This document shows positions 6,570 to 14,000 of a DNA stretch of 19,980 bases, in pieces (the first letter of the stretch is position 1; the number at the start of each line of letters is the position of its first letter). The notes under the pieces are model-generated. The model was not told the origin of the DNA, searched no databases, and saw only the letters and a list, made by a program, of their open reading frames with translations. This DNA comes from CAZHHM01 sp964532225 (GTDB lineage: Bacteria; Margulisbacteria; WOR-1; JAKLHX01), in assembly GCA_964532225.1 (NCBI GenBank), contig CAZHHM010000025.1, positions 1 to 19,980 of the forward strand, read 5' to 3'. Made by a program: the position numbers and the translations under genes.

Positions 6570-6609
6570 TATCCAACTATCTAACTATCTAACTTTCCGA
6601 CTTTCCAAA
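6570..6609 (-). repeat. inverted octamer array, 5 units
   Basis: On the minus strand the units read approximately GTTTGGAAA, GTCGGAAA, GTTAGATA, GTTAGATA and GTTGGATA, the same GTTNGANA octamer as the array at 6079-6166 but in inverted orientation. The two arrays could pair as the arms of a long stem enclosing the four-helix-bundle gene. Confidence 0.8.
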
Positions 6610-6620
6610 CTGCTTCTAGG

Positions 6621-6655
6621 GCCCAGCTTGCTTCACTTCGTTCGCAAAGACATTG
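6621..6655 (-). repeat. REP-like short repeat fragment
   Basis: The minus strand contains TCTTTGCGAACGAAGTGAAG followed by CAAGC. This is a variant of the widespread extragenic repeat TCATTGCGAGCGAAGCGAAG-CAATC found in many bacterial genomes. Only one copy is present, so the assignment rests on familiarity with the motif. It fills the 48 nt between the octamer array and the end of the nucleotidyltransferase gene. Confidence 0.4.
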
Positions 6656-6657
6656 TG

Positions 6658-7704
6658 CTAAACCACCCTGTCCGTAACTATCCTGCTCCCGGGCTCGACA
6701 ACGCTGCCCGGAAGTACCGTGCAGCGGCTGGCGATAACGCTGTCGCGCCCGACGGCCGCCCCGTCCCCGACCCTGTTCCAGCTGGCAATTATGCTTGAGT
6801 CGACAGAAACGTTCTTGCCTATGACGGTATGCTCCCAGATAATAGTGTCCTTCACCACGCATCCGTCATGTATAACGCAGTTATCCCCGATCACGACATT
6901 TCCTTCGAGTTTCACACTCGGCGCTACCCTGCAGTTACTGCCTATCAATATCTTCTTCTTTGACTGTACCCTGTACCCCGCACCCTGCACCCTTCTCTGT
7001 AAACAATCAAAATTCCCCTTCCTGTAATTCGGCACATTCCCGATGTCCATCCAATAGGCCTTCTGCTTCATGCCGTAGAAAGGCAGGCCCTTTTCCACCA
7101 GCAAAGGGAATATCTCCTTGCCGAAGTCCTTAAAAGTATCTTTGGGTATGAGCTCAAGGATCTTGGCGTCAAATACGTATACGCCGGTGTTGACAAGGTG
7201 GCTGAGCGCTTCCTCCTTTTTGGGCTTTTCCTGGAATGCCATTATCTTGGATGTCTTATCAAGCACTACGACGCCGAACTGCGAAGTATCCTCGACCTCT
7301 ATAAGGCCAATGGTGGCAAGAGCTTTCTTTTTCCTGTGGAAAGCGACAAGCTTTTTGAGGTCTATGTCCATCAGGACATCGCTGCTGAGGACCACGAACG
7401 TACCGCTCTTTATGCCGGCCTTATGCGCCATTTTCCTGACGCCCCCTGCCGTGCCAAGCAGCGTCTCCTCGAATGAATAGCGCATATTCACGCCAAAACC
7501 TTTCCCGTTCTTGAAATATCCCTGTATCTGTTCCGGGAAATAATGCAGATTAGCGGTCACATCCTTGAAGCCTGCTCTTTTCAGGAGTTCGATATTCCTC
7601 TGCATTATTGGGACGTTGCAGACAGGGACCATAGGTTTGGGGACGGCCAATGTAAGCGGCTCAAGACGGGTCCCGACCCCAGCGGCCATTATAAGGGCTT
7701 TCAA
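6658..7704 (-). CDS. nucleotidyltransferase (mannose-1-phosphate guanylyltransferase-like) with left-handed beta-helix
   Basis: A 348-residue NDP-sugar pyrophosphorylase, which would join a sugar 1-phosphate to an NTP to make an activated sugar for cell-surface polysaccharides. The N-terminal domain (1 to about 235) has the nucleotide-binding signature AAGVGTRLEPLTLAVPKPM at 7-25, with the catalytic Arg and Lys. It also has SSDVLMDID (the metal-binding D), FQEKP and VNTGVYVF. Residues about 250-348 are hexapeptide repeats of a left-handed beta-helix. The start is TTG, 4 nt after the rpiB stop, with GGGTGA as ribosome site, so it is coupled to rpiB. The substrate is not certain: GDP-mannose and dTDP/UDP-glucose enzymes share these motifs. 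A heptamer repeat (6965-6992) encodes residues 238-247, exactly between the domains. Confidence 0.9.
   Translation of the reverse strand: MKALIMAAGVGTRLEPLTLAVPKPMVPVCNVPIMQRNIELLKRAGFKDVTANLHYFPEQIQGYFKNGKGFGVNMRYSFEETLLGTAGGVRKMAHKAGIKSGTFVVLSSDVLMDIDLKKLVAFHRKKKALATIGLIEVEDTSQFGVVVLDKTSKIMAFQEKPKKEEALSHLVNTGVYVFDAKILELIPKDTFKDFGKEIFPLLVEKGLPFYGMKQKAYWMDIGNVPNYRKGNFDCLQRRVQGAGYRVQSKKKILIGSNCRVAPSVKLEGNVVIGDNCVIHDGCVVKDTIIWEHTVIGKNVSVDSSIIASWNRVGDGAAVGRDSVIASRCTVLPGSVVEPGSRIVTDRVV
6965..6992 (-). repeat. four-unit heptamer array GGGTRCA inside a coding sequence
   Basis: In coding sense the units are GGGTGCA, GGGTGCG, GGGTACA and GGGTACA: perfect period seven over 28 nt. They encode RVQGAGYRVQ (residues 238-247) in the linker between the catalytic and beta-helix domains of the nucleotidyltransferase. 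Similar GGGTGCA/GGGTACA arrays occur between genes in other bacteria, so this looks like a repeat captured in frame. Confidence 0.75.
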
Positions 7705-7708
7705 TGTT

Positions 7709-8134
7709 TCACCCTATCAGCCTGACGCGTTTTAGATGGCGTCCGCCTTCGAATTTCGTGTGAAGCCACTTGTCCACGATGGCCAGGGCTTTCTTTTTTG
7801 AAAGGATGCGCGCGCCCAGGCAAAGTACGTTCGAATCATTATGCATCCGTGACATCTCTGCCGTATAAAGCGATTCGCATACTGCGGCCCTGATCCCCTT
7901 TACCTTGTTGGCCGCCATGCTCATGCCGATCCCGCTGCCGCAGACAAGAATGCCTTTTGAGGCCTTGTCCTTGGCGACTAAAGTCGCGACTTTCTTCGCG
8001 TATACAGGGTAATCGCACCTGTCCTCAGTGTACGGGCCTGTATCCCTGACAGTATGGCCCTTGTCCATCAGATACTTCTTGATCTGCTCCTTAAGTCCGA
8101 ACCCGGCATGGTCAGAACCCATATATATCCGCAT
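7709..8134 (-). CDS. rpiB: ribose-5-phosphate isomerase B
   Basis: Interconverts ribulose 5-phosphate and ribose 5-phosphate in the cytoplasmic pentose phosphate pathway, which feeds PRPP and nucleotide synthesis. From the start used here the protein has 141 residues, normal for RpiB. Family landmarks are SDHAGF (Asp8-His9), YP at 42-43, the active-site loop CGSGIGMSMAANK beginning at Cys65, the HNDSNVL motif at 98-104, and the C-terminal EGGRH. Two ATGs lie side by side (8137 and 8134). AAGGAG at 8146-8141 is 3 nt from the first and 6 nt from the second, so 8134 is preferred. The gene follows the glnA terminator, has its own promoter, and is coupled to the downstream nucleotidyltransferase gene. 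Sequence alone cannot exclude activity on related sugars such as allose phosphate. Confidence 0.95.
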   Translation of the reverse strand: MRIYMGSDHAGFGLKEQIKKYLMDKGHTVRDTGPYTEDRCDYPVYAKKVATLVAKDKASKGILVCGSGIGMSMAANKVKGIRAAVCESLYTAEMSRMHNDSNVLCLGARILSKKKALAIVDKWLHTKFEGGRHLKRVRLIG

Positions 8135-8152
8135 CATATTCTCCTTGAAAAA

Positions 8153-8181
8153 ATTATACCCCAGACCAACAAAAATCCCAA
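8153..8181 (-). promoter_or_regulatory. sigma-70-type promoter of rpiB
   Basis: TTGGGA (8181-8176), a 17-nt spacer and a perfect TATAAT (8158-8153). The start would fall close to the AAGGAG ribosome site, giving a very short 5' leader. The -35 overlaps the 3' stem of the glnA terminator. Confidence 0.6.
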
Positions 8182-8199
8182 CCTCTTTCGAAGTTGGGA
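8171..8199 (-). terminator. intrinsic terminator of the gltBD-glnA operon
   Basis: In RNA sense TCCCAAC pairs with GTTGGGA (7 bp) around the loop TTCGAAAGAG and is followed by five U (TTTTTG). It lies about 90 nt beyond the glnA stop, after the hairpin repeat at 8228-8286, and is the natural end of the nitrogen operon. Confidence 0.75.
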
Positions 8200-8227
8200 C
8201 CCTTGTTCAGTATATGAAACTCTTACT

Positions 8228-8286
8228 CACTTCCCCTCTCTACGAAGTGGAGAGGGGTGGCCGCTAAGGCGGCCGGGGTGAGGATT
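8228..8286. repeat. double-hairpin intergenic repeat after glnA
   Basis: One hairpin is formed by CCCCTCTC (8233-8240) and GAGAGGGG (8250-8257). A second is formed by GGCCGC (8259-8264) and GCGGCC (8269-8274) with a TAAG loop. The repeat ends in GGGGTGAGGATT one base before the glnA stop codon. The end sequence and the CCCCTCTC arm are shared with the element at 18165-18212 inside nfnB. Confidence 0.75.
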
Positions 8287-8287
8287 C

Positions 8288-9634
8288 TTATATTATCTCC
8301 AAATACCTTTCGATCTCCCAAGGAGTGACCTTTATCCTGTAGTCGTCCCATTCGGCGTTCTTCGCGTCGATGAACTTTTGGAAAGTGCTTTCTCCGAGAG
8401 CGGCTTTCGCGATAGTTCCGTTCTCCATCTCGTCAAGCGCTTCCTTAAGCGACGAGGTCAGGGTAGAGATATTGTGCTTTTTGAGCTCTTCTTTGCTGAA
8501 CTCGTAAACGTCCTCCTCGGTAGGGGCGGCAGGCACCAGGCCTTTTTTCACGCCTTCCAGTCCTGCCTTCAGCATGACAGAGAACGCGAGATACGGGTTA
8601 TTGCTCGGGTCCGGGCAGCGGAGCTCTATCCTTGTGGCTTTTTCCCTTCCCGGAGCTATCCTCGGTATCCTGATAAGGGCAGACCTGTTGATCTGTGCCC
8701 AGCATACATATACAGGGGCCTCATAGCCGGGGACCAGCCTCTTGTATGAGTTGACCGAAGGAGAAAGGACTCCGACTATCTCCCTTGCGTACTTCAGCTG
8801 TCCTGCGATGAAACCGTAAGCCGTCTTTGAAAGCTTGTACTTGTCCGAGCCGTCATAGAACATATTGTTGCCTTTAAGGTCGAAAAGGCTCTGGTGCGTG
8901 TGCATGCCAGATCCGTTAACGCCGAAGATAGGTTTCGGCATCATCGTGGCGTGATAACCGAACTTCTGGGCTATCGCCTTCACCGTGTATTTCAAAGTGA
9001 TCACGTTATCGGCGGCCGAAAGCGCGTCGCTGTACTGTACAGCTATCTCGTTCTGGCCGGGAGCGACCTCGTGGTGCGACAGCTCTACGGTCATGCCCAT
9101 ACCCTCGAGAGCGAATATCATCTCCCTCCTCACGTCGGAACCGAGGTCAAGAGGAGAATAATCGAAATAGCCGCCTTTGTCCATCGGAATGGTGGTCGGA
9201 TTCCCTTCCGCGTCCTTCTTGAAAAGGAAGAACTCCACCTCAGGGCCCGTGTTGTAAGTGAACCCCATGGCCTTTGCTTCCTCGATGTTCTTCTTGAGGA
9301 TGCCTCTCGGGTCGCTTTCATAAGGCTTGCCGTCCGGAGTGTACACATCGCAGATCATCCTGGCCACTTTGTTCTCCTGAGGTTTCCAGGGGATTATCCT
9401 CCAGGTCTTCACATCCGGGTGCAGGATCATGTCGCTTTCGCATATCCTTGCAAAGCCTTCGATGGAGGAGCCGTCGAACCAGATGCCTTTGTCAAGGACA
9501 TCTTCAAGCCTTTCGATAGGTATAGAAACGCTTTTTACTATGCCTAAAAGGTCCGTGAACTGCAGATTGATGAACTTCACCCCGTCAGATTTTGCCTTCA
9601 GCAGAACATCCTTCTTCGCCGCGTCTAATGCCAT
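8288..9634 (-). CDS. glnA: glutamine synthetase, type I-alpha
   Basis: Makes glutamine from glutamate, ammonia and ATP in the cytoplasm, forming the GS-GOGAT cycle with GltBD. The 448-residue length fits the GSI-alpha class, as in Bacillus. Landmarks are FDGSSIEGF at 53-61, the metal-binding Glu pair in GPEVEFF (Glu132 and Glu134), NGSGMHTHQS, the Glu-flap/ATP region KRLVPGYEAP, and REKATRIELR. The adenylylation-site loop of the beta class (NLYDLP with its Tyr) is absent; the matching region reads VYEFSKEEL. Arg63 in GFARICESD aligns with Arg62 of the Bacillus enzyme, which mediates glutamine feedback, so direct feedback is likely. AAGGAG lies 7-8 nt before the ATG. The gene starts 46 nt after the gltD stop and closes the operon. 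Confidence 0.98.
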   Translation of the reverse strand: MALDAAKKDVLLKAKSDGVKFINLQFTDLLGIVKSVSIPIERLEDVLDKGIWFDGSSIEGFARICESDMILHPDVKTWRIIPWKPQENKVARMICDVYTPDGKPYESDPRGILKKNIEEAKAMGFTYNTGPEVEFFLFKKDAEGNPTTIPMDKGGYFDYSPLDLGSDVRREMIFALEGMGMTVELSHHEVAPGQNEIAVQYSDALSAADNVITLKYTVKAIAQKFGYHATMMPKPIFGVNGSGMHTHQSLFDLKGNNMFYDGSDKYKLSKTAYGFIAGQLKYAREIVGVLSPSVNSYKRLVPGYEAPVYVCWAQINRSALIRIPRIAPGREKATRIELRCPDPSNNPYLAFSVMLKAGLEGVKKGLVPAAPTEEDVYEFSKEELKKHNISTLTSSLKEALDEMENGTIAKAALGESTFQKFIDAKNAEWDDYRIKVTPWEIERYLEII

Positions 9635-9680
9635 CTCAATTCTCCTTTTCCTGAATTTTTATTCTCGCAAGATAATGATA

Positions 9681-11096
9681 TCACAAAACCTTCAGATACT
9701 CGTCAACCGCCTTTGCGGCCTCCCTCCCCTCGTATATGGCCCAAACCACCAGCGACTGGCCTCTTCTGCAGTCCCCGCAGGCAAAGACCCCTTTTTTGGA
9801 GGTCATGTAGTTTTCGGCAAGCAGATTGCTTCTGCCGTCTGTCTTAAGTCCCTGGTCTGCCGTCATGGCCTTTTCCGGGCCCAGGAAACCGAGCGCAAGG
9901 AAAACCAGGTCCGCTTCTATCTCGAATTCCGTGCCCGGGACCTCTTTCATCACTTTGCAGCCTTTTGCCGGGTCATAAACGAACTCGACCTTCACGCAGT
10001 GGAGCTTTTTTACCGAGCCGTCCTCACCCGAGAACTTTTTGGTAAGCACCGAGAAGTCGCGCTTTGCCCCCTCTTCATGGCTTGAGGTGGTCTTGAACAG
10101 CATCGGGTACTTGGGCCACGGCATATCCGCCGTCCTGCACACGGGAGGCTGAGGCATCACCTCTATCTGGACGACAGATGACGCCCCCTGCCTGTTGGCA
10201 GTACCGACGCAGTCTGAACCGGTGTCCCCGCCGCCAATAACAACGACCTTCCTGCCCTTTGCGTTGATCTGCTCAAGGCCGTGCTTCTCGCCGGAAACGT
10301 TCCTGTTGGATATCGTCAGGTATTCCATGGCAAAATGAATTCCGCTGAGCTCCCTGCCTTCTATTGCCAGGTCCCTCGGGTTCCTGGAACCCACTGCTAT
10401 GACAACGGCATCGAAGTCCTTTTTTAGCTTTTCGATATCACCGGGGCCCACGTGGACACCAGTCTTAAAAGCAACGCCTTCTTTTTTCATTACGGAAAGC
10501 CGCCTGTCAATGAACTTTTTCTCAAGTTTGAAATCAGGTATGCCGTAGCGCAGCAGTCCCCCGGCCTTTGTGTCCCTTTCGAACACTGTAACCCTGTGAC
10601 CTGCCTTGTTAAGCTGGTCGGCCGCTGCCAGCCCCGAAGGACCCGAACCTATCACGGCCACCTTTTTGCCGCTCCTCTTTTTTGGCGGCGACGGCCTGAC
10701 ATACCCTGCCTTGTAAGCGAACTCGATGATGCTCAGCTCGTTCTCCCTTATGGTTACAGGGTCATCGTTTATCCCCAGCACGCATGCGTATTCGCACGGC
10801 GCCGGACAGATACGCCCCGTGAACTCGGGGAAATTGTTGGTCGAGGAAAGGTCCTTATACGCTTTTTGCCACTGTCCACGGTAGGAATTGTCGTTCCAGT
10901 CGGGAATGAGATTGCCGAGAGGGCAGCCCATGTGGCAGAAAGGGGTGCCGCAGTCCATGCAGCGGGAGGCCTGTGATCTCGCCTCTTCGGCAGTCCTTTC
11001 GACCACTACGTCACAGTAGTCCTGCAGGCGCTCGTTCACGGGCCTGTAAGAGCAGGACCTTCTGTTCACCCTCAAGAACCCTTTAGGATCACCCAT
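9681..11096 (-). CDS. gltD: glutamate synthase (NADPH) small subunit
   Basis: Passes electrons from NADPH through FAD and two [4Fe-4S] clusters to GltB. From ATG 11096 the protein has 471 residues, the usual GltD length. Cluster cysteines are CMDCGTPFCHMGC (Cys46, 49, 54, 58) and CPAPCEYAC (Cys97, 101, 105). The FAD Rossmann motif GSGPSG starts at 150, and the NADPH motif is VIGGGDTGSDC. A longer frame opens at 11138 inside gltB, but 11096 is preferred: it gives the 8-nt overlap ATGGGTGA with the gltB stop, it has AGAGGAG as ribosome site, and it begins with the GltD-like MGDPKGFL. The bifurcating partner NfnB, encoded in the same operon, is a paralogue. Confidence 0.97.
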   Translation of the reverse strand: MGDPKGFLRVNRRSCSYRPVNERLQDYCDVVVERTAEEARSQASRCMDCGTPFCHMGCPLGNLIPDWNDNSYRGQWQKAYKDLSSTNNFPEFTGRICPAPCEYACVLGINDDPVTIRENELSIIEFAYKAGYVRPSPPKKRSGKKVAVIGSGPSGLAAADQLNKAGHRVTVFERDTKAGGLLRYGIPDFKLEKKFIDRRLSVMKKEGVAFKTGVHVGPGDIEKLKKDFDAVVIAVGSRNPRDLAIEGRELSGIHFAMEYLTISNRNVSGEKHGLEQINAKGRKVVVIGGGDTGSDCVGTANRQGASSVVQIEVMPQPPVCRTADMPWPKYPMLFKTTSSHEEGAKRDFSVLTKKFSGEDGSVKKLHCVKVEFVYDPAKGCKVMKEVPGTEFEIEADLVFLALGFLGPEKAMTADQGLKTDGRSNLLAENYMTSKKGVFACGDCRRGQSLVVWAIYEGREAAKAVDEYLKVL

Positions 11097-14000
11097 CGCT
11101 CGGCTCCTCTTCCGCTTTGACAGCTTCCATGGCGGCAAGCACGCGCTTGTATTCTTTCGGCATCACCTTCAGGAACTTCCTGGCTTCCCTGTCATAGCGG
11201 TCAAGTATCCTTCTGGCATTGTCGCTCCGGGTATGCTTAAGGTGCTTAAGTATCATTTCTCTTACGAAATCCTTGTCCCTTTCGGTCAAAGGCTCGATAT
11301 CCACCATGCTGGTATTGCATCTTGTTGAGAACTTTCCGTCGATATCGTAAACGAACGCTATCCCGCCTGACATTCCGGCCCCGAAGTTCACTCCCGTCTT
11401 CCCGAGAATGATCACCCTGCCTCCGGTCATGTATTCGCAGCCGTGATCGCCGACGCCCTCTACCACTGCGTATGCGCCGGAGTTCCTGATGCAGAACCTC
11501 TCGCCTGCCACGCCGCAGATATAGGCATCCCCTGCGGTAGCACCGTAGAAAGTGGTATTCCCGATGATGATATTGCTTTCGGGCTCGAATGTGCTGCCCC
11601 TGTTGGGATAGATGACGATCTTTCCTCCCGACAGGCCCTTGCCCACATAGTCATTGGCATCTCCTTCGAGCTCAAGCCTAAGCCCCTTTGCAAGGAAAGC
11701 GCCGAAGCTCTGTCCTGCGGTCCCGTTGAGCTTAATGGAGATAGTGTCTTCATCAAGGCCGTCCTCGCCGTGAAGTCTGGAGACCCTTCCGCTGAGCATT
11801 GCCCCTACCGTCCTGTCAAAGTTCCTGACGGGAAGCTCAAGACTGAGCTTCTGCCTTTTTGCCACAGCTTCCTCGCATGACCTGAGAAGCTCCGTGTCCA
11901 TGACCTTTTCAAGGCCGTGGTCCTGCTTCATCGTGCACCTGATCTGTGAGCTGTCAAGGCCTTCCGGCCTGAACAGGACTCTTGAAACATCAAGACCCTT
12001 TGATTTCCAGTCCAGCTTTGACCTGTCGAGCTCAAGAAGGTCCGCCCTGCCTATCAGCTCGTCCAGCTTCCTGATGCCCAGACCGGACATTATCGAGCGC
12101 AGCTCTTCTGCCACGAAAGTAAGATAGTTCTGGATGTAGTCAGGGCGGCCTTCGAACCTCTTCCTGCAGTTCTCATCCTGTGTCGCAACTCCCACTGAAC
12201 AGTTGTTCAGGTGGCAGTGCCTCAGCATAACGCAGCCCATAGTAATGAGCAGCCCTGTGCTGAACCCGTACTCTTCCGCTCCAAGCATGGCAGCTATCGC
12301 CACATCCCTGCCCGTACGCATCTGTCCGTCCGTCTGCAGCCTTACCCTGCTCCTGAGATCGTTAAGGACCAGCGTCTGATGCGTTTCCGACAGCCCCAGC
12401 TCCCAGGGCAGGCCGGCATGCTTGATAGAGCTTATCGGGGACGCTCCCGTCCCTCCGTCACCGCCCGAAATGAGTATCATGTCGGCGTGGCCTTTGGCAA
12501 CCCCTGCCGCGATGGTCCCCACGCCTATCTCCGAGACAAGCTTTACGCTGACCCTTGCCTCAGGGTTCGCGTTCTTAAGGTCGAATATCAGCTGTGCCAG
12601 GTCCTCGATGGAATAGATGTCATGGTGAGGCGGCGGCGAGATAAGGGTCACGCCCGGAGTCGAATACCTGATCTCGGCTATCTTTTTGTCCACTTTGTGG
12701 CCGGGAAGCTGGCCTCCTTCACCGGGCTTTGCCCCCTGGGCCATTTTTATCTGCAGTTCGTCCGCATTGACCAGATAGTTGCTTGTGACGCCGAACCTGC
12801 CGGATGCCACCTGTTTTATGGCGCTCCTTACGCTGTCACCGTTGGCAAGAGGGATGAAGCGCTTCGGGTCCTCACCGCCTTCTCCGCTGTTGCTCTTGCC
12901 TTTGAGCCTGTTCATGGCAATGGCAAGGGTTTCATGTGCTTCTTTGCTTATCGAGCCGAAGCTCATCGCGCCTGAAACGAACCGTTTCACGATCTCGGAA
13001 GCCGGTTCTACCTCGTCAACCGGCACCGGCTCTCCCGCATTCTTTATCTTCAGGGCACCTCTTATGGTAGTGAGATATCCGTCCTGCTCGTTTATGAGTT
13101 TGGCGAATTCCGCATATCTTTGAGCATCGTTCTTCCTTGCAGCCTGCTGTAGGAGGTGTATCGTATCAGGGTTCCAAAGATGCGTTTCCCCTCCCCTTCT
13201 CCACTGATAAAGCCCTCCGACATCAAGCCCGCCGCCGTCAGTACCGCTGAAAGCGTCGGAATGTCTTTGGATGGTCTCCTTTTCGATAGTATCAAGCGTT
13301 ATACCGCCTATCCTTGAAGGAGTTCCGGGGAAGTATCTGTCGATCACTTTGCCGTCCACTCCCAGGGCCTCGAATATCTGCGCGCCTTTATAGCTCTGGA
13401 GCGTAGATATGCCCATTTTTGAAAGTATCTTAAGCAGAGCCTTCTCGACAGCCTTGATATAGTTCTTCAAGGCGTCCTTTTCGCTTACTGCGAGCTCTTT
13501 TTCTTCAGAGAGCGCCCTGATGGACGAGAATGCCGCGTAAGGGTTGATGCAGTCCGCCCCGTAACCGAACAGCAGGGCAAAATGCATTACTTCTCTCGGT
13601 TCGCCGCTCTCGAGCACGATGCCTATCTGCGTCCTTTGCATCTTCCGGACAAGATGGCTGTGGACGGCGGATACGGCAAGAAGAGCAGGAAGCGCAGCAT
13701 GCGCTTTGTCCACGCCCCGGTCGCTGAGCACTATGAAAGTATAGCCGTTCCTGATGGCAGCGCTTGATTCAGCGCATATCCTTTTCAGGGCTGACGAGAA
13801 TGCTCCTTTTTTTCCGGGGGCGAACAGGGTCGATATGGTCCTTGTCCTGAACTTTTTGGCGGAGATGCTCTTTATCCTCAGCAGGTCATCGTCGGTAAGC
13901 ACTGGATGGTCTACCTTAAGCCTTGACGCGTGCTCGGGCGTCTGGCTGAGTATGTTCTTTTGAGGGCCGATAAAAGCCGAAAGCGACATAACGAGCTCTT

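Larger units (their letters stand above)
6079..6609. mobile_element. putative small insertion unit: four-helix-bundle gene between inverted octamer arrays
   Basis: A gene of the 23S-rRNA-IVP/four-helix-bundle family is bracketed by arrays of the same degenerate octamer (GTTNGANA) in opposite orientation: 11 units on the left and 5 on the right. No transposase is encoded, and I see no clear target duplication at the ends. The unit sits between the promoter of the small-protein cluster and the 3' end of the nucleotidyltransferase gene. Mobility is inferred from the layout. Confidence 0.5.

Noticed and set aside
6538..6862. Small frames on both strands over the octamer repeat and the end of the nucleotidyltransferase gene
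   Set aside because: They translate repeat sequence or shadow the beta-helix coding region and lack ribosome sites.
11096..11138. Upstream start for gltD adding 14 residues
   Set aside because: The extra residues are basic and unlike GltD, and lie inside gltB; ATG 11096 has the better ribosome site and the 8-nt overlap.
12211..12975. 254-codon plus-strand frame and others opposite gltB
   Set aside because: Shadows of gltB, which is continuous and fully conserved in this region.
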